DNA of 64,000 bases from assembly GCA_035541875.1 (NCBI GenBank), contig DATKML010000037.1, positions 57,001-121,000 on the forward strand. Direction: 5' to 3'. Of this stretch, positions 8,611 through 15,316 are shown piece by piece. Under the pieces are notes generated by a model. The model saw only the letters and a list, made by a program, of their open reading frames with translations, made no database searches and had not been told where the DNA came from. Each line of letters begins with the position of its first letter. Position 1 is the stretch's first letter. The position numbers and the translations under genes are program-made. This stretch comes from JAJPHI01 sp035541875 (GTDB lineage: Bacteria > Desulfobacterota > Binatia > Binatales > Binataceae).

Positions 8611-10380
8611 CTAACTGGTCAGACCACCGTCTGCGGTCATCTCGGCGGGCGCTGTGAACTGCAACTCGTGCAGGCGCGAATACTCGCCGCCGTGGGCGAT
8701 AAGCTCGTCATGGGTGCCGGTCTCCACGACCTGACCATGCACGATCACCGCGATTCGATCGGCGCGACGCACAGTGGAAAGCCGATGTGCGATAACCAGC
8801 GTCGTGCGATTATTCATCAGCCGCTCCAGCGCCTCCTGGACCTGGCGTTCGGCATCGGAGTCGAGTGAAGAGGTAGCTTCATCGAGAATCAGGATCGGCG
8901 CGTCTTTCAGCAGAGCCCGTGCGATCGCAATCCGTTGCCGCTCACCACCCGAGAGACGAACCCCCAACTCGCCAACGACCGTGTCATAGCCGTCGGACAA
9001 GCGCGAGATGAAATCGTGGGCGTTAGCCGCGCGTGCGGCAGCGATCACGTCGTCGAGGCTGCGCTTCTCGCTACCGTACGCGATATTGTTGCGAATCGTG
9101 TCGTTGAAGAGAAAGGTCTGCTGCGTGACGATACCGATCTGGCCTCTCAGCGATGCGAGTTTGAGGTGTCGCACATCCAAGCCATCGATGGTCACCGCGC
9201 CTTGCTGGACGTCATAAAAGCGCGGGATCAGATCGGCGATCGTGGATTTACCGCCACCGCTCATCCCGACCAGCGCGACGACTTGGCCTGCGCCGATTTC
9301 CAGATTGATATCGCGCAGCACCCACTCCTCGCCGTAGCGGAAGCTCACATGCTCCAAACAGACTGAATGATTTCCTGCTGGAAGATCGATCGCTGCAGGA
9401 TCATCGGTAACCGCAACCGGAGCGTCCATCATCTCGAAGACCCGTTCGGCTGCGCCGAGGCCCTGCTGGATACTGTTGTTGGTCTTCGCAAGCCCCTTGA
9501 ACGGTTTGTAGACGAGCAACATCACGGCGATAAAACCACCAAAGACGCCGGGAGTCCGCTGTCCCGTCATTACGGACATCGAACCCCACCAGATAACAGC
9601 GACGATCGCGCAGGCTCCCATCACTTCGATAATCGGTCCGGTAGCTGCCTTTATCCGTGCAACCCGCATCGTGATCCGAAACAGATGGCGCAATTCGCGA
9701 TTGAAACGAGCGCGCTCGTAGTCTTCCATCCCGAAGGCTTTCACGACGCGGTTGCCCTGATAAGTCTCCTGCAGGAAGACGTTTAACCCCCCCAACTGTT
9801 TCTGTGCGGAACGCGTCATCCCACGCATCCGCTTGGAGAAGCCGCTGATCGGTAGAACCGCCGCAGGAAAGCCGATCAAACCGAGGGCTGCGAGCCTCCA
9901 ATCCATGTAGATCGCGCTACCAAGCAAAGCGATCAGCGAGGTGCCATCGCCAAAGAGCGAAAACAAGCTGACTATTGCATTGGTGGCTACTAGACCAACG
10001 TCGTTAATCACTCGCGACATCATGACGCCGGTCGACGTGTGATTAAAAAACGCGAGCGACTGATTTTGGAGACACTCATTTAAATCAGAGCGCAAATCCA
10101 GTGTAATCCGTTGGCTTACATAGGCTTCGAGGTAATCGGTGCCGAAGTCAGCGATCGCCCGAATCAGAAAGAGGGCGAGTAGTTCGAGTGACAGTGCCGG
10201 CAGCGCTGCGACGTTATGGGCTCCGGCCAATTGATCGATAAAGCGCTTGATGAGCAATGGAATCGCGCCTACCGTGCCACTCAGAGTAACCATCGCAATC
10301 GCCAGCACGCTGACGTAAGGCACCATGTACCGTTTCAGATAGCTGAAAAGGCGACGGTATAGGGGGGTGGTTAGAATCAT
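8611..10380 (-). CDS. msbA: Lipid A export ABC transporter, MsbA type
   Basis: A 589-residue half-transporter predicted to flip core-lipid A across the inner membrane. The N-terminal half (about 1-330) is an ABC type-1 transmembrane domain with six predicted helices. The C-terminal nucleotide-binding domain has Walker A GMSGGGKST, signature LSGGERQRIAIARALL, Walker B ILILDEATSSLD and the H-loop VIAHRLST. Its start overlaps the lpxB stop by four bases (ATGA). Similar half-transporters export other substrates; the position between lpxB and waaA makes the MsbA role the best reading. Confidence 0.94.
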   Translation of the reverse strand: MILTTPLYRRLFSYLKRYMVPYVSVLAIAMVTLSGTVGAIPLLIKRFIDQLAGAHNVAALPALSLELLALFLIRAIADFGTDYLEAYVSQRITLDLRSDLNECLQNQSLAFFNHTSTGVMMSRVINDVGLVATNAIVSLFSLFGDGTSLIALLGSAIYMDWRLAALGLIGFPAAVLPISGFSKRMRGMTRSAQKQLGGLNVFLQETYQGNRVVKAFGMEDYERARFNRELRHLFRITMRVARIKAATGPIIEVMGACAIVAVIWWGSMSVMTGQRTPGVFGGFIAVMLLVYKPFKGLAKTNNSIQQGLGAAERVFEMMDAPVAVTDDPAAIDLPAGNHSVCLEHVSFRYGEEWVLRDINLEIGAGQVVALVGMSGGGKSTIADLIPRFYDVQQGAVTIDGLDVRHLKLASLRGQIGIVTQQTFLFNDTIRNNIAYGSEKRSLDDVIAAARAANAHDFISRLSDGYDTVVGELGVRLSGGERQRIAIARALLKDAPILILDEATSSLDSDAERQVQEALERLMNNRTTLVIAHRLSTVRRADRIAVIVHGQVVETGTHDELIAHGGEYSRLHELQFTAPAEMTADGGLTS

Positions 10381-11525
10381 CCGATCATTTCGAGCGCGAT
10401 CGCGGCGACGCGCGACGCGGCTCCGGGTTCTCCGAGTTGAGCGCGCACGGCGCGAAGTTCAGCGGCCACTTCATCATGGCGCGAAGGATTCAGGAAAGGT
10501 TCTGCCGCGTCCAGGATTTTCTCGGGCGTCACGTCGTGTTGGATCAGTTCCGGCACCAAGCCACGTCCCGCCAGCAGATTGGGCATCCCGATGAAATTGA
10601 CCCCGCGAATCAGCATCTTGCCGATACCGTAACTCAGCGGCGACATCTTGTACGCAATAACCATCGGGCATCCGAGCAGCGCCGTCTCGAGCGTCGCCGT
10701 GCCCGAGGCAACCAGCGCGAGGGTGCTCGTAGCGATAATACTATACGTATCGCCCTGGATAATACGTACCTTCGCGAGAGCCTGAGGGCCAGCCACTTTG
10801 CGCAGATCTTCTTCGGTCAAGGTACTCGCCAGCGCGATGACTGGCTCAAGTTCATGCCGGGATACGAGCAAGCGCGCCGCTTCGAGCATCGGTTGCAGAA
10901 GATACTGAATCTCGCCGCGACGACTTCCGGGCAGGATCGCCAGGATCGGCTTGTTGGGCGAGAGGCCGTGACGCGCTCTTGTCGCGGACGCATCCTGCGC
11001 CGCTTTGACGCGATCGATCCCCGGATGGCCCACGAAGGTCACGTGACCGCCGGCCTGTTCGTACAACTCAGCTTCGAACGGAAATACCACCGCGAGACGA
11101 TCCGCACGCTTAACCAATGTCCGGATACGCCATCGGCGCCAGGCCCACACTTGCGGCGGCACGTAATAGAGAACAGGGACTTTGGCCCGTCGGGCGAACC
11201 AGGCGAACTTAAGATTGAAATCGGCAAAATCGATCAGAATTACGAGATCGGGCTTATCCTCCCGCAGTACCCTCCGCATAGTGCCGAAAGCGCTGAGTAT
11301 CGGTCGGATTGTCGAGGCAAGTTCGGTTGCACCCATGCCTGCGACATCCTCAATTCGCACCAGCGGCGTGACACCTGCAGCACGCATCCGCTCACCAGCC
11401 ATCCCGACGATCGTGCAGTTGGGATCGCGTGCGAGGATCTCTTTTGCGAGATCGGCGCCAAGATGATCACCGGAAGCCTCGCCGGCAACCATCAGGATAC
11501 GCCGGCCTCGTCGCGCTTCAGTCAT
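10377..11525 (-). CDS. lpxB: Lipid-A-disaccharide synthase
   Basis: Condenses UDP-2,3-diacylglucosamine with lipid X to give the tetraacyl disaccharide 1-phosphate. The 382-residue GT19 protein has the N-terminal VAGEASGDHLGADLA, then ERMRAAGV, YYVPPQVWAWRRWRI, FPFEAELYE, FVGHPG, LPGSRRGEI and, near the end, SGTATLETALLGCPMVIAYK, all LpxB hallmarks. Length is normal. It overlaps msbA by four bases and shares one base with the Gfo/Idh gene, so the three are tightly coupled. Confidence 0.96.
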   Translation of the reverse strand: MTEARRGRRILMVAGEASGDHLGADLAKEILARDPNCTIVGMAGERMRAAGVTPLVRIEDVAGMGATELASTIRPILSAFGTMRRVLREDKPDLVILIDFADFNLKFAWFARRAKVPVLYYVPPQVWAWRRWRIRTLVKRADRLAVVFPFEAELYEQAGGHVTFVGHPGIDRVKAAQDASATRARHGLSPNKPILAILPGSRRGEIQYLLQPMLEAARLLVSRHELEPVIALASTLTEEDLRKVAGPQALAKVRIIQGDTYSIIATSTLALVASGTATLETALLGCPMVIAYKMSPLSYGIGKMLIRGVNFIGMPNLLAGRGLVPELIQHDVTPEKILDAAEPFLNPSRHDEVAAELRAVRAQLGEPGAASRVAAIALEMIG

Positions 11526-12487
11526 CAGTTGGGCAGGCTCGTGGGACGCCCATCGCTATTGATCGAAGTGCGTATCGCTTCGCTCAAGGCCATTACGCGC
11601 AGGCCATCATCGGCGCCGACCGGCGGTACCGATCGGGTTCGGACGCACTCGACGAACGCCACGATTTCATCGCGCAATGGGTCCCCATCGCCAAGGTCGA
11701 TCTGATCTGCCGAGATCGTTGGAAAGGCGGAACCGGGCGCCGGGGGCGTCTTGCGATAAAGCTGGATGCGCCGTGCCTCGTAATCCAACGAGATGTAAGC
11801 GTCGTGCTGGAAGAAGCGAATCTTCCGCTCACGTCGCGGCGCGACACGGCTGGTGTTGAGATTCGCGATCATGCCATCGGTGAAGCGGATACGGGCATTG
11901 GCGACATCGATCGAATCGGTCAGCACGGCAACCCCGACCGCCTCGATTGAAACCGGCGCAGCCTTGGTCACGCTCAGAACGACGTCGAGATCGTGAACCA
12001 TCAGGTCGAGGATTACATCGACATCGGTTCCCCGTTCGGTAAAGGGCGCCAACCGATGGCACTCGATGAAGCGCGGTTCTTGAAGAATCGATCGCAAGTG
12101 TACGATCGCTGGATTGAAGCGTTCGAGATGACCCACTTGCAGAATCCGTCCGGTTCGCACGGCTATTGCGGCGAGATCGTGCGCCTCGACCAGCGACGCC
12201 GCCATTGGCTTTTCGACCAGAACGTCGATACCTGCTTCCATCAGATCGCGCGCCACAGAATGATGCATCACGCCCGGAACCGCGATCGTCGCGAGGTCGA
12301 CCTTGCCGGCGAGCGATCGATGGTCCTCGACCACGCTCGCGCCGAGTTCATTCGCGAGTGCGTTGGCGCGGGCCTCGTCAGTATCGACCACTGCGGCGAG
12401 GCGAACACCTTCGATACCCGCGTACTTGCGCGCATGCAGGCTTCCCAGTCGGCCGGCACCGACTACCGCGGCGCGCAGTTCACGCAT
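11525..12487 (-). CDS. Gfo/Idh/MocA family oxidoreductase in the lipid A operon
   Basis: A 320-residue NAD(P)-dependent sugar oxidoreductase. The Rossmann motif GAGRLGSLHARKY is at the N-terminus, and VLVEKPMA is the conserved EKP motif holding the family catalytic Lys. HDLDVVLSV lies in the C-terminal sheet domain. It sits between lpxI and lpxB with overlaps of 8 and 1 bases. Related genes in this position occur in other deltaproteobacterial lipid A operons. One known lipid A enzyme of this family is GnnA, which oxidises UDP-GlcNAc at C3 before transamination by GnnB; no GnnB-like aminotransferase is in the window, so that role is only a hypothesis. Confidence 0.88.
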   Translation of the reverse strand: MRELRAAVVGAGRLGSLHARKYAGIEGVRLAAVVDTDEARANALANELGASVVEDHRSLAGKVDLATIAVPGVMHHSVARDLMEAGIDVLVEKPMAASLVEAHDLAAIAVRTGRILQVGHLERFNPAIVHLRSILQEPRFIECHRLAPFTERGTDVDVILDLMVHDLDVVLSVTKAAPVSIEAVGVAVLTDSIDVANARIRFTDGMIANLNTSRVAPRRERKIRFFQHDAYISLDYEARRIQLYRKTPPAPGSAFPTISADQIDLGDGDPLRDEIVAFVECVRTRSVPPVGADDGLRVMALSEAIRTSINSDGRPTSLPN

Positions 12488-13283
12488 AGCCGTAGAGTGT
12501 GACTCCGAGATGGTCAGCGCGTTTCAGGGTGTCTTCGCGCTCAAGAATCATGGTCTTGTCGGCCTCGACTCCGATCATCGAGGCGCCGATTTCACCGAGC
12601 AAATCGATCGTCGCAGGGCCGATTGCAGGGCGGTCGAAGCGTAAGTCTTGCGCTCGCTTCGCCGCTTTGGCGACCACCAAACCCTTGCCCATCAGAGTGG
12701 CTGCTCGGCGCAGCGCAGCGTCCGTTCCTTCCACAGCTTCGATCGCGCCGACAACGCCGTCACGCACTGCCACGGTCTGTCCAATATCGAAAGAGCCCAA
12801 TGCATCGAGCACGCGAAAGGCAGTTTCGAGGTCGCGCAGTTGTGCCGGGCTGGGTGCGGGTCCGGCTAATGATCCAGCGCTGGCGAGCACGTTTTCGAGC
12901 ATCGGTACGGGATCGATTACCTCAATACCCTCAGACTCGATTTCCGCCGCGACCCCTCGCAGGACCGCATCGTCACTGAAGCGCCCGAGCCGCGAGAGCA
13001 TCGCCATCGCGCGCGCATCGGGTGCGAACGAATCAGCCAGGTGGGCGCGTGAAATTCCTCCGGCCATCGCTGCCTGCTGTACTCCGGCGTTCTTGAAGGT
13101 CTCGACCATCCGCTCGAGTTCGCCGACCTTAATCCATGTAACCGCGTCGGCAATCTGTTCAAGCTCGTCAGGCGTTTCATTGCGATGCGCCACGGCGATT
13201 ACGCTCATGCCGCGACGGCGAACCGCCCGCGCAACTTCGATAGGAAAGACGCCGTTTCCGGCAATCAGGCCGAATTTAATCAC
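12480..13283 (-). CDS. lpxI: UDP-2,3-diacylglucosamine pyrophosphatase, LpxI type
   Basis: Hydrolyses UDP-2,3-diacylglucosamine to lipid X and UMP; LpxI replaces LpxH in many alpha- and deltaproteobacteria. The protein begins with KFGLIAGNGVFPIEVARA, the typical LpxI N-terminus, and the C-terminal half contains GQTVAVRDGVVGAIEAVEGTD, then RFDRPAIGPATI and GVEADKTMILER, all DUF1009/LpxI features. GTG at 13283 puts the start two residues before the first strand and gives 267 residues, normal for the family; TTG at 13295 would add four residues. It overlaps lpxA by eight bases and the oxidoreductase by eight bases. Confidence 0.93.
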   Translation of the reverse strand: MIKFGLIAGNGVFPIEVARAVRRRGMSVIAVAHRNETPDELEQIADAVTWIKVGELERMVETFKNAGVQQAAMAGGISRAHLADSFAPDARAMAMLSRLGRFSDDAVLRGVAAEIESEGIEVIDPVPMLENVLASAGSLAGPAPSPAQLRDLETAFRVLDALGSFDIGQTVAVRDGVVGAIEAVEGTDAALRRAATLMGKGLVVAKAAKRAQDLRFDRPAIGPATIDLLGEIGASMIGVEADKTMILEREDTLKRADHLGVTLYGYA

Positions 13284-14067
13284 GATCGCGGCCAACTACG
13301 CCGCGAGTAGAGTTCGTAATGAAATCCACGAGGCGGCGAATTTCAGGAATTTGTCCGTTCTGAGCCAGAATTTCTTTAATTGCTTCTTCGCGCAGCAGTT
13401 TGCCGTAAAACAAGGTGCGAAATGCGCTCTTGATAGCGGTCACCGTGGCCGCATCGAAGCCGCGACGTTCCAACCCGACTGAATTGATTCCGATGAGCCG
13501 GGCGCGATCGCCGGCGACCATGGAGTAGGGTGGAACATCCTGCGCAACCTTCGATCCGGCCGCTACGATAGCGTGAGCGCCGATCCGGCTAAACTGATGG
13601 ATTCCGCACATCCCGGCAGTGACGACCCACTCTTCCAGCGTGCAGTGTCCGGCAATCTCGGTTGAATTAGCGATAATCGAATGATCGCCGATCTGGCAAT
13701 CGTGCGCCACATGAACGTAGTTCATCAGCAGTACGTCGTTACCGATCCGCGTGACCATCCCACCACCCTCTGTTCCCCGATGAATCGTCGTGAATTCACG
13801 AATCTTATTGTTATCGCCGATTTCGAGGCGCGAGGGTTCGCCGTGATATTTCAGATCCTGCGGGTCTGCTCCAAGAGAGGCGAACTGAAAAATCCGGTTG
13901 CCCTTACCGATCGTCGTATGACTGTCGATAACAGCGTACGGTCCGATGGCGGTGCCGGCTCCAATCTGGACGTGCGGCCCGATAACCACACCGGGGCCGA
14001 TGTCAGCGGTGGAATCGATTTCGGCGCGTGGGTCTATTACCGCCGAGGGATGAATACGACCAGCTAT
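13276..14067 (-). CDS. lpxA: UDP-N-acetylglucosamine acyltransferase, apparent AUA start
   Basis: Adds the first 3-hydroxyacyl chain to UDP-GlcNAc from acyl-ACP. It is a left-handed beta-helix protein with repeated hexapeptides (IGPHVQIGAGTAIGPYAVI), the segment with the conserved catalytic His (MNYVHVAHDCQIG), and GMCGIHQFSRIGAHA. The first ATG/GTG/TTG in frame is GTG 13989, which would cut about 26 residues, including the first repeats (IHPSAVIDPRAEIDSTADIG). Starting at ATA 14067 gives 263 residues, the family norm. It also makes a four-base overlap with the fabZ stop and lies eight bases after AGAAGGA. The enzyme call is firm; the AUA start is an inference and no other canonical start exists before the upstream in-frame stop. 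Confidence 0.9.
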   Translation of the reverse strand: MAGRIHPSAVIDPRAEIDSTADIGPGVVIGPHVQIGAGTAIGPYAVIDSHTTIGKGNRIFQFASLGADPQDLKYHGEPSRLEIGDNNKIREFTTIHRGTEGGGMVTRIGNDVLLMNYVHVAHDCQIGDHSIIANSTEIAGHCTLEEWVVTAGMCGIHQFSRIGAHAIVAAGSKVAQDVPPYSMVAGDRARLIGINSVGLERRGFDAATVTAIKSAFRTLFYGKLLREEAIKEILAQNGQIPEIRRLVDFITNSTRGVVGRDRD

Positions 14068-14513
14068 GGCAGTTGTCCTTCTACTTCCATCGCGGAGAGT
14101 TCGGCCTCAGCGGCCAGTTCCCCGTTGACACGCGCCTCGCCGCGCATCTTCCACAGCGGATGGTGATGCTTGAGGAGCTTCACTTCCATCTTGAGCTGGT
14201 CGCCGGGGACCACGCGGCGACGCATCCGCGCCTTGTCGATGCCCGTAAGCATGAAGAGGCTGCGTCGCTCGCCGATGATACTCAGCGCCAGGATCGCGGC
14301 GGACTGAGCCAGCGCTTCAAGAATCAGGACCCCGGGCATGATCGGCATATTAGGGAAATGGCCGGTAAAAAATGGCTCATTCACCGTTACGTTCTTGAGG
14401 GTGAGGACATGGTCTCCATTGCGCTCAAGTACTCGATCGATCAACAGAAACGGATAGCGATGCGGCAGCATCGCAAGATAGCGATCAAGCTCGTATTTCC
14501 CGGGATCAGCCAC
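14064..14513 (-). CDS. fabZ: 3-hydroxyacyl-ACP dehydratase FabZ
   Basis: Dehydrates 3-hydroxyacyl-ACP in type II fatty acid synthesis and competes with LpxA (and LpxC indirectly) for 3-hydroxymyristoyl-ACP. It has 149 residues, with the conserved LPHRYPFLLIDRV segment holding the catalytic His and GHFPNMPIMPGVLILEALAQ holding the catalytic Glu. The start is GTG 14513 with AGGA seven bases upstream. It lies nine bases after the Skp gene. In most proteobacteria lpxD would separate skp from fabZ; here it does not. Confidence 0.96.
   Translation of the reverse strand: MADPGKYELDRYLAMLPHRYPFLLIDRVLERNGDHVLTLKNVTVNEPFFTGHFPNMPIMPGVLILEALAQSAAILALSIIGERRSLFMLTGIDKARMRRRVVPGDQLKMEVKLLKHHHPLWKMRGEARVNGELAAEAELSAMEVEGQLP
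14076..14082 (-). promoter_or_regulatory. Ribosome binding site deciding the lpxA start
   Basis: Read on the minus strand the sequence is AGAAGGA, a strong Shine-Dalgarno match inside the last codons of fabZ. It is eight bases before the ATA codon at 14067-14065 and too far (over 80 bases) from the first canonical start codon, GTG 13989. It is the main sequence evidence for AUA initiation of lpxA. Confidence 0.6.
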
Positions 14514-14522
14514 TGGTTGGTC

Positions 14523-15191
14523 CTATTTTGTGATCGTTGATGAACCGTGGGCAGGAGGTTCGCTGGCCCCCGGAGCGCTCGATGCTCCAACGTTGGAGCC
14601 GAAATTTCCGCCGCTCGAAATGGCCTTCTGAAGCAGTCCGCCGGGCTTAACATTCATCGCATCATAGGCTCGCACAACTTCATCCGTGATGTCGATCTGC
14701 GGGATCGCCCAAAGCAATCCGCCTTTTTCGAACACCATCGTATAGCCGTTCTTCTCGCCAATCTGCTGTACGACCAAGGCGATATCCTGCACGATTTCGC
14801 CTGTCATTTCGTTATCTTTTTGCTTCAAGTCGTCGCGCGAGTTCTTATAGTCATCCTGAAATTCGTGCAACTTCTTGGTGTATTCGTCTTCCAGGTTTTG
14901 ACGCTGATCGGGCTGCATCAGCGCGCCTTTTTCCTTGAGCTCCTTTTGGAGTCGTTCGACTTCCGCCTGCTCGCCTTGCAGGCGCTCCTGAAGATGCTCG
15001 ATCTTGCCTCGAAATTCCGCTTTGACGGCTTTGCCGTTGCGACAGTCGTTAAGCGCCCGCTGGACGTCGACGAAGGCATACTTCATTTCTCCGGCGGGAA
15101 CCGCCCACGCGCGCGACAGGGGAAAGCCAAGTGCCGCAGCGACAGCGATGAGCGTGATTGCAACTGATTTAGGCCGAAGCGTCATATTCAT
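14523..15191 (-). CDS. skp: OmpH/Skp family periplasmic chaperone
   Basis: A 222-residue protein with an N-terminal signal peptide (hydrophobic SVAITLIAVAAALGF, cleavage probably after SRAWA). A long charged coiled-coil follows (about 50-130; KIEHLQERLQGEQAEVERLQ), then the family segment IGEKNGYTMVFEKGGLLWA. Skp-type chaperones carry unfolded outer membrane proteins through the periplasm to BamA, whose gene lies immediately upstream. A Gly/Ser/Pro-rich tail (GGNFGSNVGASSAPGASEPP) is longer than in E. coli Skp. ATG 15191 is preceded by AAGGA at seven bases. Confidence 0.9.
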   Translation of the reverse strand: MNMTLRPKSVAITLIAVAAALGFPLSRAWAVPAGEMKYAFVDVQRALNDCRNGKAVKAEFRGKIEHLQERLQGEQAEVERLQKELKEKGALMQPDQRQNLEDEYTKKLHEFQDDYKNSRDDLKQKDNEMTGEIVQDIALVVQQIGEKNGYTMVFEKGGLLWAIPQIDITDEVVRAYDAMNVKPGGLLQKAISSGGNFGSNVGASSAPGASEPPAHGSSTITK

Positions 15192-15316
15192 TAAGGCGTC
15201 CTTGGAGTCCTGTCCTCACAGGCAAAGATTTTGACCGTCAACTTTGGCGAATATCGACAGGGCGCGCAACTCGGCTCGATCGGTAGCGAGCCACTTCTGC
15301 GCAAATGTTTCTTACC

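Noticed and set aside
7747..8868. 373-residue plus-strand open frame opposite waaA/msbA
   Set aside because: It spans the waaA-msbA junction antisense to both; no domain or ribosome site, while both minus-strand genes have full motif sets.
10437..11705. 422-residue plus-strand open frame opposite lpxB
   Set aside because: It is the antisense shadow of lpxB and the Gfo/Idh gene, with Arg/His/Gln-rich composition and no recognisable motif; GC-rich coding DNA gives such long frames.
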